Assembly: GCA_937944485.1 (NCBI GenBank)
Contig: CALDYU010000002.1
Coordinates: forward strand, 242,483-306,482
Direction: 5' to 3'
Source of the DNA: an uncultured Flavobacteriaceae bacterium
Lineage (GTDB): Bacteria > Bacteroidota > Bacteroidia > Flavobacteriales > Flavobacteriaceae
Length of the DNA: 64,000 nucleotides
The notes beneath the pieces are model-generated. The model was not told the DNA's origin and searched no databases. It saw nothing but the letters and a program-made list of their open reading frames with translations. Below, in pieces: positions 47,553 through 56,504 of this stretch. Position 1 is the first letter of the stretch; each line of letters opens with the position of its first letter. Made by a program: the position numbers and the translations under genes.

Positions 47553-48146
47553 ATGAAAATTGTTATAATTAATTACGGTGCAGGGAACATTCAAAGCATC
47601 AAATTCGCCATTCAACGCTTGGGATATGAAGCCGTTTTAAGCAATAATGTGGAAGAAATTCAAAATGCCGATAAAGTTATTTTTCCTGGCGTAGGTGAGG
47701 CGAGTAGTGCTATGCATAAGCTAAGGGCAAGTGGTTTAGATAAACTCATTCCCGAATTAAAACAACCTGTTTTAGGCATTTGTTTGGGTATGCAGTTAAT
47801 GTGTAATTCATCTGAAGAAGGAAATACTATGGGTTTGGGAATATTCGATATCGATGTGGTTCGGTTTAGCCCATCGTCACCTGAAGGGAGCGTAAAAATT
47901 CCGCAGATAGGATGGAATAAATTAGAGAGCATTCGTTCTGAGCTGTTTAAGGGTTTAGCTGAAGATTATGTTTATATGGTTCATAGTTTCTATGCTCCAT
48001 TATGCAATGAGACTATAGCAACATGTGATTACGGTATAAAATATAGTGCTGCATTGCAAAAGGACAATTTTTATGGTACGCAATTTCATCCTGAGAAGAG
48101 TAGTGCGGTTGGAGAGAAAATTTTAAATAATTTTTTGAAAATGTAA
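47553..48146 (+). CDS. hisH: Imidazole glycerol phosphate synthase glutaminase subunit
   Basis: 197 residues, a class I glutamine amidotransferase. The nucleophile cysteine is in GICLGMQLM, the His/Glu pair in QFHPEKSS. It feeds ammonia to HisF, encoded further down the operon. Confidence 0.95.
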   Translation: MKIVIINYGAGNIQSIKFAIQRLGYEAVLSNNVEEIQNADKVIFPGVGEASSAMHKLRASGLDKLIPELKQPVLGICLGMQLMCNSSEEGNTMGLGIFDIDVVRFSPSSPEGSVKIPQIGWNKLESIRSELFKGLAEDYVYMVHSFYAPLCNETIATCDYGIKYSAALQKDNFYGTQFHPEKSSAVGEKILNNFLKM

Positions 48147-48174
48147 GTACGAATTACGAAACTAGAAACTTGAA

Positions 48175-48546
48175 ATGAGAGATTTAAAAAAGAGAACCCA
48201 AAAATTTGCTTTGGACTGCTGGCACTTATGTGCTTCAATTCCTAAATCACGAGAGTATAATGCTTTTGTTAATCAACTAATTCGCAGTTCGAGCTCCGTA
48301 GGTGCAAATTTTAGAGCTTCGCAAAGAAGCAAATCTGACAAGGACTTTATTAATAAACTTAAAATTGTAGAAGAAGAATGCGATGAAAGTATGTATTGGC
48401 TTGAAATGTTTATTGAAATATTAGATGACCAAAAAAATGAGCTTAATAGGTTGCATAAAGAAGGTAATGAGTTACTATCAATTACCGTTGCATCTATTAA
48501 TACAGCAAGAAAAAGAATATCCAAATCCAAAAATACAAGTATATGA
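48175..48546 (+). CDS. Four-helix-bundle protein (23S rRNA intervening-sequence type)
   Basis: 123 residues of the TIGR02436 kind: RDLKKRTQKFALDCWHLCASIPKSREYNAFVNQLIRSSSSVGANFRASQ and a long C-terminal helix. Members occur in rRNA intervening sequences and many mobile loci and are related to Avd of diversity-generating retroelements. No reverse transcriptase is nearby. It lies between hisH and hisA and is flanked by TACGAA/TAGAA-type repeats, in one orientation at 48149-48170 and inverted at 48545-48575. Confidence 0.88.
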   Translation: MRDLKKRTQKFALDCWHLCASIPKSREYNAFVNQLIRSSSSVGANFRASQRSKSDKDFINKLKIVEEECDESMYWLEMFIEILDDQKNELNRLHKEGNELLSITVASINTARKRISKSKNTSI

Positions 48547-48584
48547 TTTTCGTACTTCTAATTTCGTATTTCTAATTTTTAGCT

Positions 48585-49328
48585 ATGCGAATAATCCCAG
48601 CAATAGACATCATCGACGGTAAATGCGTAAGGCTCTCTAAGGGAGATTACGACACCAAGAAGATATATAATGAACACCCATTGGAAGTTGCAAAAGAATT
48701 TGAAACCAGTGGAATCCAGTATTTACATTTGGTAGATTTAGATGGTGCGAAGTCCAAACATATTGTCAATCATAAAATTTTAGAGCAAATTGCCTCTAAA
48801 ACGCATTTGAAAATCGATTTTGGTGGGGGATTAAAAACTGATGATGATTTACGAATCGCTTTTGAGTGCGGTGCCCATCAAATTACAGGAGGAAGTATTG
48901 CCGTAAAGGATAAAGAAACCTTTACTGGTTGGATTGAAAACTATGGTTCAGATAAAATTATCTTAGGCGCAGATGCTTTAGATGAAAAGATAGCCGTTTC
49001 AGGTTGGCAAGAAGAATCGAAAGAAGAATTGCTTCCTTTTATTCAAGCCTACCAAGAAAAGGGAATACAATACGTAATTTGTACAGATATTGGTAAAGAT
49101 GGAATGTTAGAAGGTCCGTCTTTCGATTTATATAAAAAGATTATTAGCACTGTCACTTCGAGCGGAGGCGAGAAGTCTTTTAAATTGATTGCTTCTGGCG
49201 GAATATCAGCTTTTGATGAACTACCCCAATTAGCTGAAATAGGTTGCGAAGGAACCATTATTGGTAAAGCGATTTACGAAAATAGAATTAGCTTGAAGCA
49301 ATTAGAGAATTATATTTTAACCACTTAA
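48585..49328 (+). CDS. hisA: Phosphoribosylformimino-AICAR-ribotide isomerase
   Basis: 247 residues, a TIM barrel with internal half-repeats. [20 protein letters not shown] opens it, the catalytic aspartates are in PAIDI and [11 protein letters not shown], and phosphate sites are GGGLKTDDD and ASGGIS. It lies 2 bp before the DinB gene. Confidence 0.95.
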   Translation: MRIIPAIDIIDGKCVRLSKGDYDTKKIYNEHPLEVAKEFETSGIQYLHLVDLDGAKSKHIVNHKILEQIASKTHLKIDFGGGLKTDDDLRIAFECGAHQITGGSIAVKDKETFTGWIENYGSDKIILGADALDEKIAVSGWQEESKEELLPFIQAYQEKGIQYVICTDIGKDGMLEGPSFDLYKKIISTVTSSGGEKSFKLIASGGISAFDELPQLAEIGCEGTIIGKAIYENRISLKQLENYILTT

Positions 49329-49330
49329 TT

Positions 49331-49843
49331 ATGGAGCATAGGTTACGAGAAGAATTTGTTCAGAATGCGCTATATCGTATAGATGAAAGCACACGAATGA
49401 ACACTATTTCATTAGGTCAACTTTCAGAAGAAGATGTTTGGAAACGTCCAAACGACGCATTAAATAGTGTTGGTAATCTGATTTTGCACCTTTGCGGAAA
49501 CATTACGCAATACGTTATTTCTTCTTTAGGAGAAACAGAAGATAAACGCCAACGCGATATTGAGTTTTCAACGGAATCGGGCTTTTCAAAAAAGGAACTG
49601 CATCAAAAACTTACCGAAACAGTCGAAGCTGCTAAGAGAATTATAAATGATGCTTCCATAGAACAATTAACTAGAAAAAGGGAGGTCCAAGGTTTTTATT
49701 TCTCAGGAATAGGTGTTGTTTTGCACGCTGTAGAGCATTATTCTTATCATACAGGTCAAATAGCTTTTTGGACTAAACAGTTAAAAAATACTGATTTAGG
49801 GTTCTATGATGGCATGGATTTGAATGTAAAAAATAAGTACTAA
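49331..49843 (+). CDS. DinB-like protein (DUF1572-like) within the his operon
   Basis: 170 residues of a four-helix DinB fold. Candidate metal-binding histidines are in GNLILHLCGNITQYV and AVEHYSYHTGQIAFWTK. It starts 2 bp after hisA, so it is co-transcribed, but no histidine-pathway role is known. Its stop codon is inside an 18-bp perfect palindrome. Confidence 0.85.
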   Translation: MEHRLREEFVQNALYRIDESTRMNTISLGQLSEEDVWKRPNDALNSVGNLILHLCGNITQYVISSLGETEDKRQRDIEFSTESGFSKKELHQKLTETVEAAKRIINDASIEQLTRKREVQGFYFSGIGVVLHAVEHYSYHTGQIAFWTKQLKNTDLGFYDGMDLNVKNKY

Positions 49844-49854
49844 GTACTTAGTAC
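49837..49854. repeat. 18-bp perfect palindrome after the DinB gene
   Basis: GTACTAAGTACTTAGTAC reads the same on both strands and includes the TAA of the DinB gene. The 110-bp gap to hisF continues with ACTTAATACT-type repeats. Confidence 0.8.
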
Positions 49855-49965
49855 AAAGAAATAAGCATACTATTATTTTTATGATACACTAGAAATAACG
49901 AACAATGATATTAGGAAGACCTGCGGGTACTGTGCACTTAATACTCATTACTTAATACTAAAAAT

Positions 49966-50721
49966 GTGTTAGCAAAAAGAATCATACCCTGCCTAGATAT
50001 CAAAGATGGCCGAACTGTAAAAGGGATCAATTTTGTGGATTTACGTGACGCGGGAGACCCGGTGGAGTTAGCTGAAATCTATAGCAAAGAAGGTGCAGAT
50101 GAGCTTGTTTTTCTTGATATTTCAGCTACAGAACAAAAACGGAAGACTTTGGCTGATTTGGTGTATAAGGTTGCCGAAAAAGTAAATATCCCATTTACGG
50201 TGGGTGGTGGTATATCGTCTGTAGAAGATGTTGATGTCTTATTGCAAAATGGCGCAGATAAGGTTTCTATTAATTCATCGGCAGTTAAAAATCCGCAGTT
50301 GATTAATGATTTGGTGGGCAAATTTGGTTCGCAGTGCATTGTTATTGCTATTGATGCAAAACAGATTGATGGCCAATGGGTGGTTCATCTGGTCGGAGGT
50401 AAAGTCCCAACAGAATTGAATTTATTTGATTGGGCAAAAGAAGTAGAAGAAAGAGGTGCAGGAGAAATCTTATTTACTTCAATGGATAATGACGGTACGA
50501 AAGACGGATTTGCAAATGAGGCACTGGCGAGACTATCTGCGGAATTGAATATTCCCATTATAGCCTCAGGTGGCGCGGGTAATATGCGCCATTTTACGGA
50601 CGCTTTTATCAAAGGGAAAGCAGATGCAGCCTTAGCTGCAAGTGTTTTCCACTTTAAGGAAATAAAAATTAAAGAGTTAAAAAAAGAATTGCGGGAAAAT
50701 GGAATTCCTGTAAGATTATAA
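49966..50721 (+). CDS. hisF: Imidazole glycerol phosphate synthase cyclase subunit
   Basis: 251 residues from a GTG; the ATG two bases earlier is out of frame and stops at once. [19 protein letters not shown] is the family N-terminus; the catalytic aspartates are in CLDIKDG and [11 protein letters not shown]. With HisH it makes IGP and AICAR. Confidence 0.95.
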   Translation: MLAKRIIPCLDIKDGRTVKGINFVDLRDAGDPVELAEIYSKEGADELVFLDISATEQKRKTLADLVYKVAEKVNIPFTVGGGISSVEDVDVLLQNGADKVSINSSAVKNPQLINDLVGKFGSQCIVIAIDAKQIDGQWVVHLVGGKVPTELNLFDWAKEVEERGAGEILFTSMDNDGTKDGFANEALARLSAELNIPIIASGGAGNMRHFTDAFIKGKADAALAASVFHFKEIKIKELKKELRENGIPVRL

Positions 50722-50813
50722 TGAGATACTAGTTGTTTTTGGTTCTACAGGTATAGCCTTGTAATGAGCAACCATCAGCGAAGAACTATCAACGAGTAAC
50801 AAATAACAAAACC

Positions 50814-51449
50814 ATGAAAATAGATTTTAATCCTCCAACTTGGGGGGAGTTAACGGGAGGTTTAGTTCCAGCAATCATTCAAGATGTGCAAACCAAGAGT
50901 GTTTTGATGCTGGGTTATATGAACCAAGAAGCACTCGCCAAAACCCAAGAGACTAAGAAAATAACCTTCTTTAGTCGTTCTAAACAACGTTTATGGACTA
51001 AAGGGGAGGAGAGTGGCAATTTTCTAAACCTGGTAGATATCAAAAACGACTGTGATAAGGATGCTTTATTGGTTTTAGTACACCCTAGTGGGCCTACTTG
51101 TCATACCGGTAGTGACACCTGTTGGAAAGAAGAGAATAGCTCAAATTTCGGATTTTTATCACAATTAGAATCCATTATTGAACAACGCAAAAAAGAGGCT
51201 TCAAAAGATTCCCCCGCAGATCAGAATGATCATTCTTACGTAGTATCATTATTTAAAAAGGGCATCAACAAAATTGCGCAAAAAGTAGGCGAGGAGGCTG
51301 TTGAAACGGTTATTGAAGCCAAAGATGCTAATGATGAGCTCTTTGTATCAGAGAGTGCAGATTTGCTTTTTCATTACCTCATTCTTTTACAAGCAAAAGG
51401 CTTTACGCTAAAAGATATTGAGGCTGAACTAAAGCAAAGACATAAATAA
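50814..51449 (+). CDS. hisIE: Bifunctional phosphoribosyl-AMP cyclohydrolase / phosphoribosyl-ATP diphosphatase
   Basis: 211 residues. The HisI domain (about 1-110) has LMLGYMNQEALAKT and zinc/substrate ligands in KNDCDKDALLVLVHPSGPTCHTG and DTCW. The HisE domain (about 120-211) has SLFKKGINKIAQKVGEEAVETVIEAK. It is the last gene of the operon and performs steps 2 and 3 of the pathway. Confidence 0.95.
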   Translation: MKIDFNPPTWGELTGGLVPAIIQDVQTKSVLMLGYMNQEALAKTQETKKITFFSRSKQRLWTKGEESGNFLNLVDIKNDCDKDALLVLVHPSGPTCHTGSDTCWKEENSSNFGFLSQLESIIEQRKKEASKDSPADQNDHSYVVSLFKKGINKIAQKVGEEAVETVIEAKDANDELFVSESADLLFHYLILLQAKGFTLKDIEAELKQRHK

Positions 51450-51461
51450 TTGATAAAAGTA

Positions 51462-51493
51462 AAAATGCCACGATCCTAAGATCGTGGCATTTT
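51462..51493 (+). terminator. Terminator of the his operon
   Basis: AAAATGCCACGATC (51462-51475) and GATCGTGGCATTTT (51480-51493) pair perfectly over 14 bp around CTAA. With A and T ends it can act in both directions, serving hisIE and the convergent gene at 51586. Confidence 0.93.
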
Positions 51494-51585
51494 CAAAATT
51501 AGCTTCGTAGTAGTAGCAATAACAACTTTTTTCAGCATGCTATTTACGGGTGATCATAGTTTTAGATTGCTAAAAAAATAGCACC

Positions 51586-52377
51586 CTAACAACCCATAAG
51601 ACCATAAGAAAATATAAGATCTTCATCAACTTTTTCCCCTTTCGAATTTTCAGCCGATTCCCATTCCCCCGGCATATTGGTAATTAGCTCCATCATTTTT
51701 TTATCGACTTCCGGATAACCAGAATGATTATCGATGCGTACATTGGCGATACTCCCATGCTTCGTCACCGTAAAGTATAGTTTCGCAGGACCTAACTTTT
51801 TCTCGTTTACATCAGCAATTGCTGCCTTACTATTTGCTCTTAGATAGGCAATAAGTGCTTCCTTACCCTTTACATATACCGCCTGTTTCTCTGGAACAAT
51901 CGTGATATACGGATTAGCATATTCATTTTCCAACATTCCACTAATGGCATTAACCTTTTTAAAGTCGGCACGAATTGAAAAATTTGAAGAATAATCTAAG
52001 GTTTGCAAGAGTTTTAACTGTGCTTCATTGAACTCTTTACGATATCCTAATTCATGAATAGCTGACGGATTTTCATTTTTAACAACCGTAATATTTACGG
52101 AATTTAAAGAGACCATTCCTTGCAGTTCCTCCGCATAAAAAAAATCGTGAATCGATCTGGCATTATCGAATTTTTCTTTTGTGATAGCTCTGAACCTAGT
52201 GCCTACATCATATAAGAATTTAGGAGGGGTTTTCTTGTTTTCCGTTTTTGCAATTGGTTTATTGGTAACAAGATTATGACTAAGGCTTGTTTCTGAATCG
52301 TTCCAATTTACAAGTCCGAAGGCTGTCAAGCCAAAAGCAGTAAGTACTGTACAAAAAATTAAAATACGTTTTTTCAT
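51586..52377 (-). CDS. Secreted TonB-C-domain-like protein
   Basis: 263 residues with an N-terminal signal or anchor (KKRILIFCTVLTAFGLTAFGLV). A C-terminal domain of about 75 residues, KLGPAKLYFTVTKHGSIANVRIDNHSGYPEVDKKMMELITNMP, resembles the TonB C-terminal fold found as an accessory domain in Bacteroidota. The middle part is unrecognised. It diverges from the membrane OmpR-type regulator with a repeat operator between, so it may be its target. Confidence 0.75.
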   Translation of the reverse strand: MKKRILIFCTVLTAFGLTAFGLVNWNDSETSLSHNLVTNKPIAKTENKKTPPKFLYDVGTRFRAITKEKFDNARSIHDFFYAEELQGMVSLNSVNITVVKNENPSAIHELGYRKEFNEAQLKLLQTLDYSSNFSIRADFKKVNAISGMLENEYANPYITIVPEKQAVYVKGKEALIAYLRANSKAAIADVNEKKLGPAKLYFTVTKHGSIANVRIDNHSGYPEVDKKMMELITNMPGEWESAENSKGEKVDEDLIFSYGLMGC

Positions 52378-52456
52378 ATCTGAATTTGTTTTAAAGAACC
52401 CTTACGAGTTCATGATTAATTTCTTTCCAAAGCTAACGCCGATAGCTGCTACAGTG

Positions 52457-52499
52457 TGTATATGAAGTGTAAAATGATGTAAATATTGTGTAAATCATT
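52457..52499. promoter_or_regulatory. Four tandem TGTAAA-type repeats, likely OmpR/PhoB-like operator
   Basis: TGTATA at 52457, then TGTAAA at 52468, 52478 and 52489, spaced 11, 10 and 11 bp, one helical turn each. PhoB/OmpR winged helices bind such head-to-tail direct repeats. The array lies between two divergent genes, one of which encodes a winged helix of that class, and is 23 bp upstream of its -7 box. Confidence 0.65.
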
Positions 52500-52521
52500 A
52501 TCAATTTACCCTTAATTCAAA

Positions 52522-52529
52522 TAGCTTTG
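52522..52529 (+). promoter_or_regulatory. Candidate promoter -7 box for the membrane regulator
   Basis: TAGCTTTG matches TAnnTTTG and ends 4 bp before the ATG, implying a leaderless or near-leaderless mRNA. No TTG lies at -33, as expected of an activator-dependent promoter. Confidence 0.55.
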
Positions 52530-52533
52530 TAAC

Positions 52534-53412
52534 ATGCCTTATAAACTTTATAAGATCACGCTTATCCTATGTATCTTCCTAGGGGTGCTTTTTTCTAAGG
52601 CTACTGCTCAAGAAGCCTATGAAGAAAAAAGTATTGATGTGGCACTCCGCATGATTGGTCATCAATTGTTACTCCATTCCAATGATAGTACTTCTCGTGT
52701 ATTGCCAATTAGCAAGCATAATGATGCGTATAACATTCAATTTGAATCGGCTTTTGCATTCGAACCCGTGCAGTTAGTTACGACAATTGATAGTGTCATT
52801 AGTGCCGCAGCTATTGCAAGCACCTACATTGTTGAAGTGGAACACTGCGAAACAGGCGAAGTGATTTATAGTTTTAAAATAGATGAATTAGAACAATCTG
52901 ATATTATTCCCTGCGGAAGAAGATTACAACCCAAAGCCTGCTATAGGCTTTTATTTACCTTTTTAGAAACGACAGCGGTTGATTCCAATATCCTTCCTGT
53001 TGCTTCAGGTAAGGGTACTGGGTATTATGGTACGCTAACTATACTTTTATTGGGAATAACTGGTTTAAGCTTTTTTCTTTGGAAAAGATGGAAAGCTTCT
53101 AAAGTCGATCCCAATTTGATTCCTTTAGGCGAATATCATTTTGATAAACGAAACACCGAACTTTTAATCAATCATCAGAAAATAGAACTAACAAGCAAAG
53201 AGGCGGACTTACTACTTTTACTTTATAACACCGTCAATACTACTGTTGAACGAGAAGTGATACTAAATAAAGTTTGGGGTGATCAAGGCGATTATGTTGG
53301 CAGAACCTTAGACGTCTTTATATCTAAATTACGGAAGAAACTTGAAGCAGATTCAAGCGTTAAAATCGCAAATATTCGTGGTGTCGGCTACAAACTCGTC
53401 ATGGAGGTTTAG
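52534..53412 (+). CDS. Membrane-spanning OmpR-type transcription factor
   Basis: 292 residues. A signal peptide (1-26, ending in ATAQE) precedes a periplasmic domain (about 27-164; Cys105, 127 and 136). One membrane helix (165-184) leads to a cytoplasmic OmpR/PhoB winged helix (196-292; EANLLLLLYN-type helix, LDVFISKLRKKLEADSSVKIANIRGVGYKL). DNA binding is C-terminal, the reverse of ToxR/CadC. It probably senses a periplasmic condition. The upstream repeats suggest autoregulation. Confidence 0.85.
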   Translation: MPYKLYKITLILCIFLGVLFSKATAQEAYEEKSIDVALRMIGHQLLLHSNDSTSRVLPISKHNDAYNIQFESAFAFEPVQLVTTIDSVISAAAIASTYIVEVEHCETGEVIYSFKIDELEQSDIIPCGRRLQPKACYRLLFTFLETTAVDSNILPVASGKGTGYYGTLTILLLGITGLSFFLWKRWKASKVDPNLIPLGEYHFDKRNTELLINHQKIELTSKEADLLLLLYNTVNTTVEREVILNKVWGDQGDYVGRTLDVFISKLRKKLEADSSVKIANIRGVGYKLVMEV

Positions 53413-53963
53413 GTTTTAGCCTTCCACATGCGCAGTGCAAAACCAATCATAGCGACCAGAAAAATGACCAACATGGCATCATGTAACCAATAGGGTTGTG
53501 CGCCTTCAAAATCTCCTTGCACGCGTGCAACATAGGTAATAGTCATTACAAGAGCGACATAATAGAAGTAAAGCAATTGAAAGGGGCGCTTCAAGCGATG
53601 TAAGATAAAAGGAGCAACTACAATCATCAAATAGGCCAAAGCCCCACCGAGTAATTTGACAGGTACTAGTTGAATATCGTTCAAATAAATATTGAGCGCC
53701 AAGAAAGCAAAATGAATGACATGTAATACTGCAAAGAGTTTGATAAAATGCCGAACTTTTAAGTTTTTACCCAACACCAGGGGGAATGTCATGGCGTAAC
53801 TATAGAAGGTATATAGAAACACTACGGCGGACAATCGCCCAGAATAACGCGCCGCATATTGAAAGGTTTCTTCCCATTCGGGATGAAGTAAATAACAGCC
53901 TATTAAGATCAGAAACTCAAGGGCAACACCGATAAGGAGAAGTTTATTGAAGGAAGTATTCAC
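53409..53963 (-). CDS. Hypothetical multi-pass membrane protein
   Basis: 184 residues with five or six membrane helices and few charged residues. I recognise no family. It is convergent with the membrane regulator, overlapping it by 4 bp. Confidence 0.7.
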   Translation of the reverse strand: MNTSFNKLLLIGVALEFLILIGCYLLHPEWEETFQYAARYSGRLSAVVFLYTFYSYAMTFPLVLGKNLKVRHFIKLFAVLHVIHFAFLALNIYLNDIQLVPVKLLGGALAYLMIVVAPFILHRLKRPFQLLYFYYVALVMTITYVARVQGDFEGAQPYWLHDAMLVIFLVAMIGFALRMWKAKT

Positions 53964-54127
53964 AAAGGATGGTTTTGGTTCTAAGGACTAAATATATCAA
54001 AATTAGATTTCTAAATGCTTCTTTGAAAAAGACCTGTGCTTTTTATCCTATCTTTAGGATGCCATCTTATTTTTCAATCAATAGATTTCTGCTTTTGTAG
54101 CAATATAATTAAATAGCAATACATCAA

Positions 54128-54541
54128 ATGAAAACGAAAATTAGCATTTTAGTCATAATCGCCGGCCTTTTATTGGGTTTTACGAAATATGAAGCTGCAA
54201 AGGTTTCCAAAATAGAAAAAGGAATGATCAAAGTAGCTATCTTTTACTCGCAAGAAGAAGGTAGTACTTTTGATTTAGACTATTATACGAAGAAACACAT
54301 GCCTATGGCAGCTGGGCTGTTTGGTGAAAAGCTCAAGGCGATGGTCATCGACAAAGGACTCGGAGGCGGGGCGCCTGGTTCTGAGGCACCTTATGTCGCT
54401 ATTGGCTACTTCTATTTTGCCGATCTGGCGACTTGTCAAAGTGAAATGAGCACACACGGTGAAACTCTTCGAGCCGATGTGCCCAACTATACGAATATTA
54501 AACCCATGCTGCAGATTAGTGAGGTTGTTCGTGTAGATTAG
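54128..54541 (+). CDS. EthD-domain protein with an N-terminal signal
   Basis: 137 residues. An EthD-type ferredoxin-like domain (about 34-137; VAIFYSQEEGSTFDLDYYTKKHMPMAAGLFG, YVAIGYFYFADLATCQ) follows a hydrophobic N-terminus with features of a signal peptide or anchor (ISILVIIAGLLLGFT). EthD proteins are usually cytoplasmic, so a periplasmic location would be unusual. Its role is unknown. Confidence 0.8.
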   Translation: MKTKISILVIIAGLLLGFTKYEAAKVSKIEKGMIKVAIFYSQEEGSTFDLDYYTKKHMPMAAGLFGEKLKAMVIDKGLGGGAPGSEAPYVAIGYFYFADLATCQSEMSTHGETLRADVPNYTNIKPMLQISEVVRVD

Positions 54542-54638
54542 AGGTTTTAGTTATGATCATGTACTTAATGTGGCATTATCACTTATATACTATGGATAAC
54601 GCCAAGTGGTAGTTGGAGATGAGTACGGCGTTGCCTCT

Positions 54639-55094
54639 TTAGGTATTAGTTATTTCAGCAAGAAGTCTCGCACGTTTTAAGTTTTCATCGTTTTCAATCT
54701 CAAATATTAATGGTTGAATTTTTCCTTTACGCCTAATTACTAAATTTTGATTTCTGAATCCATCAGTTTTATTTTTAAAACCAACGCTTTTTATTAGTTC
54801 TATCTTATCAATTTGACTTGGCGTCAAATCTTTTTTTATAAATCCAAACACCGAAGTGGTTTGTATTTTATTTAGGCTTTTATCAAATCTGATTTTTTTT
54901 AAAAAACGTCGGTAAGAAATAAATTGTGACAATATTGTTAGAATAAAAAGTAAGACAGGTCCAAGTACGGAAATTTTATTAATGAAGGTCTCAGGGCTCT
55001 TACTCATTAAAAATCCAAAAAAAACGCATATTACTAGCGATAGTATTAATGAACTGAAAAATGGCTTCAAACTCTTAAAATTCTCTATTTCCAT
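54639..55094 (-). CDS. Hypothetical protein with two membrane helices
   Basis: 151 residues. Two helices (about 13-30 and 43-60) are followed by a beta-rich cytoplasmic part (about 70-140) resembling small PH-like domains of bacterial membrane proteins. Last gene of the minus-strand accessory array in transcription direction. Bracketing repeats are weak here. Function unknown. Confidence 0.65.
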   Translation of the reverse strand: MEIENFKSLKPFFSSLILSLVICVFFGFLMSKSPETFINKISVLGPVLLFILTILSQFISYRRFLKKIRFDKSLNKIQTTSVFGFIKKDLTPSQIDKIELIKSVGFKNKTDGFRNQNLVIRRKGKIQPLIFEIENDENLKRARLLAEITNT

Positions 55095-55153
55095 ATATAT
55101 TTTTGTTTTTTAGAATTTAAGTAGTCCTGAACCATAGCTACTATTGTAATACA

Positions 55154-55723
55154 TTATTTTTTATTAGCAAGCGGAAATGTAATTCCGAGCGCAAATGCTC
55201 CAGCATACTGTTCGACAGCAGGTTGAAAATAATAGGAAAACCCTAAATCAATTGTATTGTTTTTTCCTAATTCTAGTCCTAACGACAAAGGAATGTGATA
55301 AACAATTCCGCTTTTGTCTATATTATCAAAAGCCGTTAAGGTTTCAAATTTTCCAATAGAAGTACCAATTCCAATTTCTACATAAGGTGCTACCCAAGGT
55401 ATAGGTGCTCTAACTCTTGCTTTCCCTCCCAGTAAAAGTGCTTTTGATTCCGCTTTTTCATTGGTTGGATTATCATCGAGGTCTTTCCCATTTGAGCTTG
55501 TCAAAATAAAACCTGCATAAGGTCTGAATTCAATCCAAGAAGCAGCTTTAAGTACTAGTTCACCTTGTGCAAAAAATCCATCATCTACAACTTCGTCAAC
55601 ACTATTATTGGGAGTGCTCAGTCCATATCCAATTTGAGCATGTATTGATTTTTCTTTGATGAATTGTGCTTCAACTATATTTGAAGTCAAGGCGATTAGT
55701 ATAAATAATAGTGTTATTCTCAT
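55154..55723 (-). CDS. Small outer-membrane beta-barrel-like protein
   Basis: 189 residues with a signal peptide (RITLLFILIALTSNIVEAQ). About eight alternating strand segments with aromatic ends (SWIEFRPYAGFILTS, APYVEIGIGTSIG, TIDLGFSYYFQPAVEQYAGAFALGITF) suggest an eight-stranded barrel. GTATCACACATTAT upstream and a related inverted copy after the stop bracket the gene loosely. Confidence 0.65.
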   Translation of the reverse strand: MRITLLFILIALTSNIVEAQFIKEKSIHAQIGYGLSTPNNSVDEVVDDGFFAQGELVLKAASWIEFRPYAGFILTSSNGKDLDDNPTNEKAESKALLLGGKARVRAPIPWVAPYVEIGIGTSIGKFETLTAFDNIDKSGIVYHIPLSLGLELGKNNTIDLGFSYYFQPAVEQYAGAFALGITFPLANKK

Positions 55724-55867
55724 AATGTGTGATACTTTCTTCGGGTAATTTTTTTACTAACCAATTTTTTTGCTGTGTCGGAAATGAGCAAAAAGATGCT
55801 CGCGCTATTATTTACTTTTTATATTTATTTGCATACCACATTAGGTGTATTATTCAATTTAGTAAGT

Positions 55868-56504
55868 TTATTTAAACAGTTTTTGAATTAACAATTGGAT
55901 TCTTTCATAAAAAACATCACTAAACATTCCAGCGAAAAAGCTTATCAAAACAATTGAAGCTATATTGAGAGAACTTTGCCCTTTCACAAAAATAGTAGGA
56001 ATTACATACGAAATTGATAAAACCATTATTCCCATAAAGAAACCAAGTATAGGAAAAGAAAAATATTTAGAATCTCTCAAAGGCTTTACATTTCTCGCAT
56101 GATCCACAATTAATCTGGATACACTTCCTAAACTTCCACCAGCACCTGCTCCCAGGAATAATAAGGCCATGTATGGTAAGACTGTGATAAATGCTACATA
56201 AGAAACTCCAGGGAAGCTATAATACCAATGAACGTGTTTTAAATTTCTTATTGATTGCTCGTCTTCAAAGGTTAATTTTTTTTTTCGGGTTTAATGAATT
56301 TAACTTATTTATTAAACTTGTAGCATCTTTTTCTTTAAATACAATCTCGTTTACGATGCTTAATTCAACTTTTCTCTCAACTATTCTTACCTTCTCGGTG
56401 GCATCAATCAAAGTCAGACTTGCAATACAAAAATACCCTGAGATTATACCCCAAGTCAAAATGATTAATGAACTAAAAATACTAGATACAATCTTGTTTT
56501 TCAT
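55868..56504 (-). pseudogene. Membrane protein gene split by a one-base change in an A10 tract
   Basis: Two consecutive frames (73 codons from ATG 56504, and 135 codons from 56275) join across ten As on the coding strand (56276-56285). With nine As the frame is continuous, giving about 211 residues: an N-terminal membrane helix, a charged region and three C-terminal helices. The second frame is open 35 codons before its first ATG and reads protein-like (FPGVSYVAF). It is a pseudogene, a sequencing error, or a slippage site. GTATTTTCAA and its near-complement bracket the ORF. Confidence 0.75.

Noticed and set aside
48175..48546. A diversity-generating retroelement, because of the Avd-like four-helix protein
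   Set aside because: No reverse transcriptase, no template/variable repeat pair and no target protein were seen nearby.
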